Below, in pieces: positions 62,359 to 64,000 of a stretch of 64,000 bases of DNA. Position numbers and translations under genes: made by a program. The stretch covers positions 6,073,823-6,137,822 of the forward strand of contig OZ018408.1 in the NCBI GenBank assembly GCA_963969595.1, read 5' to 3'. Position 1 is the stretch's first letter. Each line of letters opens with the position of its first letter. The notes beneath the pieces were generated by a model, which did not search any database, was not told where the DNA came from, and worked only from the letters and a program-made list of their open reading frames with translations. This stretch comes from Neckera pumila (lineage: Eukaryota > Streptophyta > Bryopsida > Hypnales > Neckeraceae).

Positions 62359-63416
62359 CCTTTTCCCGATTCACTTGTGACATCTTCGCCTGTGGCTGCA
62401 AGGGAAAAAGGCTTCAACGGATTAGTAGGACACTTTGCTCGTACATGCCCGGCAAGCCCGCAACCCCAACACTTTCCTTGTTTCTGAAACTCCAAACGAT
62501 CAGCCGCCGTCCTTGCCATAGCACTCGTGTTGGAGACTGCGTCGATTTCCATCGGTGTTGGACCTGAAACTGCGGAAGTAAGTGGAGGTCGAACAGAAGA
62601 ACCCCGTGGATATGAAATAGGACCAGAAGGTCGTCGGTTTTGCCGTCGGTTCCACAATCTCTCGTCAATTCACGAGGCCATCGCCATCCATTCCTGCAAT
62701 CTACGCGGTTGGGTTTCAGCAATGGCAATCGAATCAAGGATTTCCTCTTTCAATCCACCCCGGAAGCGTGCCACCAAACTTGGTTCATTCCAATCGACTT
62801 GGGCGGCGTGTTCATTGAATAAAGAAATGTAAGTGGACACCGAACCAGTTTGGCGAATTTGCCCAAGGCGATCCTCCGCGGTACCTTTGCAATCCAAATC
62901 TCCGTAAACAGCAATAACCGCTTCCCGAAATGCTTGATAATCCGTCAGTAGTTCGTGAGGCCGCCCTTCATCCAAGGCCTACAAGATTGGCATAGCCCAA
63001 TTTTAGGCTGCACCATTCATGTACGACAATGCATATGAGACCTTATCTTCGTCGCATCGGTAAGCACGTGGTTTTTCCCGGAACACAAGGCGGAGCTGCG
63101 CAAACCATCTGTAAACCTCTCCTCCCTTTTTTCCAGTGAACTTTTCAGGGGTTGCTACCTTCGATTCTCTATATTCACAGCACCCTCTGTCGTGATCTCC
63201 ATTCCCGGGTGGTGTAAGATCCGTCACTTCCCTGGCTGCGGATGAAGAAGCTGCAACCGGTTCAGTCAGAGCTCGTTCTGATATCTGCTGCACAATATGA
63301 GGGATAGCTGTCTAGAAAACTACTTGGATTTGCTGTTGGATGAAGTTTACCCACTCCGATCCCATCTCACCTGACGGCGATTGCTCAAGCCCTCCGTGAG
63401 TCCATTCCTGATCCAT
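62355..63416 (-). pseudogene. gag: gag polyprotein of the Ty3/gypsy element
   Basis: From the ATG at 63416 (MDQEWTHGGLEQS). The capsid part has KFTGKKGGEVYRWFAQLRL and LSYMNGAA, and the nucleocapsid a CCHC knuckle CWGCGLAGHVRAKC near 62420-62460. Stops interrupt it near 63312, 63003, 62982 and 62673. Most can be read as C-to-T changes (CAA to TAA, CAG to TAG, CGA to TGA). The frame is otherwise kept. Confidence 0.88.
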
Positions 63417-63547
63417 TGGACAATCTCGTCCCCGAAATTGCGCCGACTCTTTCCCTGGAATTTAACAATTCCGACCACTCACATCACTCCCGTTATCATC
63501 CCCGTATTCTTTTCCTGGAAGCATGGACACTTATTGACTTGACATAA

Positions 63548-63999
63548 TGTCAGGGTTCCGGCTGGGTTCCGAAGTTACTGTCGATGCTTCCCGATGAACG
63601 CGAGGTTTCGAGCACTGGGACCCATGTACAAAAGTCGCTGCTCCCCAAGCTTCGAAGTATCCGCCTAACCTTCCGCTCATGCTGACTCCTACATCACTTA
63701 GTCCGAGCCCTGTGCTGACATCCCGATCATCATCCCTGTAGCTGCACAATCAACCCGAATCCCAAACACCCGGAAACTATGGAAACCTCAACATGACTCA
63801 CAAAGCACCCAGCTGGGAAACAGTGGGCCATCTTGGCGCTGTATTGAAAGAATGTCAAGTGAGGGACAACGCCCCCCTCCCTTGGCTTTAAACCATCTTA
63901 TTGTAACTGTCAGGTAACTGCTGCAAAGTAATCCCTTCTCCGCGGTTGTGCTTCGTTCTCTTTGGACTTCCGCCCAGTGGAAACGATGGAATCGTGACA
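63548..63999 (-). repeat. 5' LTR of the Ty3/gypsy element
   Basis: 452 bp, TG...CA. The sequence just inside it on the sense strand begins TTATGTCAAGTCAATAAG and does not show the usual initiator-Met tRNA primer site (TGGTATCAGAGC). The primer used is unknown. Confidence 0.94.
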
Positions 64000-64000
64000 A

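Larger units (their letters stand above)
57947..63999 (-). mobile_element. Full-length chromodomain Ty3/gypsy LTR retrotransposon
   Basis: About 6.05 kb between two 452-bp LTRs. Sense-strand order is 5' LTR (63548-63999), gag, protease, reverse transcriptase, RNase H, integrase with chromodomain, polypurine tract, 3' LTR (57947-58398). This order and the chromodomain place it among chromoviruses. The left flank is AAAAT; only one base (A) remains to the right, so the target duplication cannot be tested. Coding regions carry stops, so the copy is not autonomous. Confidence 0.95.

Noticed and set aside
1..64000. tRNA, rRNA or other structured RNA genes
   Set aside because: I looked for tRNA-like A and B boxes and rRNA-like conserved blocks and saw none I could support by eye.

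Overview
The window looks like nuclear DNA of a land plant. It holds an intron-bearing class II starch synthase with a plastid-type leader, a SINA/SIAH-type RING ligase, a plant A-type cytochrome P450 exon, a plant-type LINE with a DUF4283-like ORF1, and a chromodomain Ty3/gypsy element. Gene spacing is wide and the intergenic DNA is AT-rich and full of small inverted-repeat elements. A non-flowering lineage (bryophyte, lycophyte or fern) is my guess from the look of the proteins; the species cannot be read from the sequence.

Layout. 1-700: first coding exon of a P450, reverse strand, running off the left edge. 0.9-9.1 kb: AT-rich intergenic DNA with several MITE-like elements. 9.2-10.6 kb: complete two-exon SINA-type E3 ligase. 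12.1-17.2 kb: complete eight-exon starch synthase II; all exon phases join to an uninterrupted 714-residue frame. 17.2-29.5 kb: no gene, but a dense layer of non-autonomous DNA transposons. 29.5-40.7 kb: a three-layer nest. A LINE of about 7.3 kb sits inside a TTAA-flanked piggyBac-like element, which sits inside a dispersed repeat here called H. 41-42.2 kb: tandem repeats. 43.0-45.2 kb: an unrecognised two-exon gene, possibly BAH-like. 45.6-54.3 kb: a decayed multi-exon gene on the opposite strand that resembles a transposase of a family I cannot name, with a TCCGGAT minisatellite in an intron. 55.4-57.4 kb: an uninterrupted copy of H. 57.95-64.0 kb: a full-length chromodomain Ty3/gypsy element with two 452-bp LTRs.

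Three host genes look functional or near so: P450 (partial), SINA-type ligase and starch synthase II, all on the reverse strand. They show no functional link and are simply neighbours. Everything to their right is mobile or repeat-derived. The strongest unusual signals are four elements with a shared TIR and 4-bp target duplications, a TTAA-duplicating family with three copies, a datable nest of insertions with an empty-site copy of the outer repeat, stop/start overlaps joining three LINE reading frames, and the transposase-like gene that converges on the possible BAH-like gene. All exon models were read by eye from frames, splice consensus and conserved motifs; none was tested against transcripts or databases.
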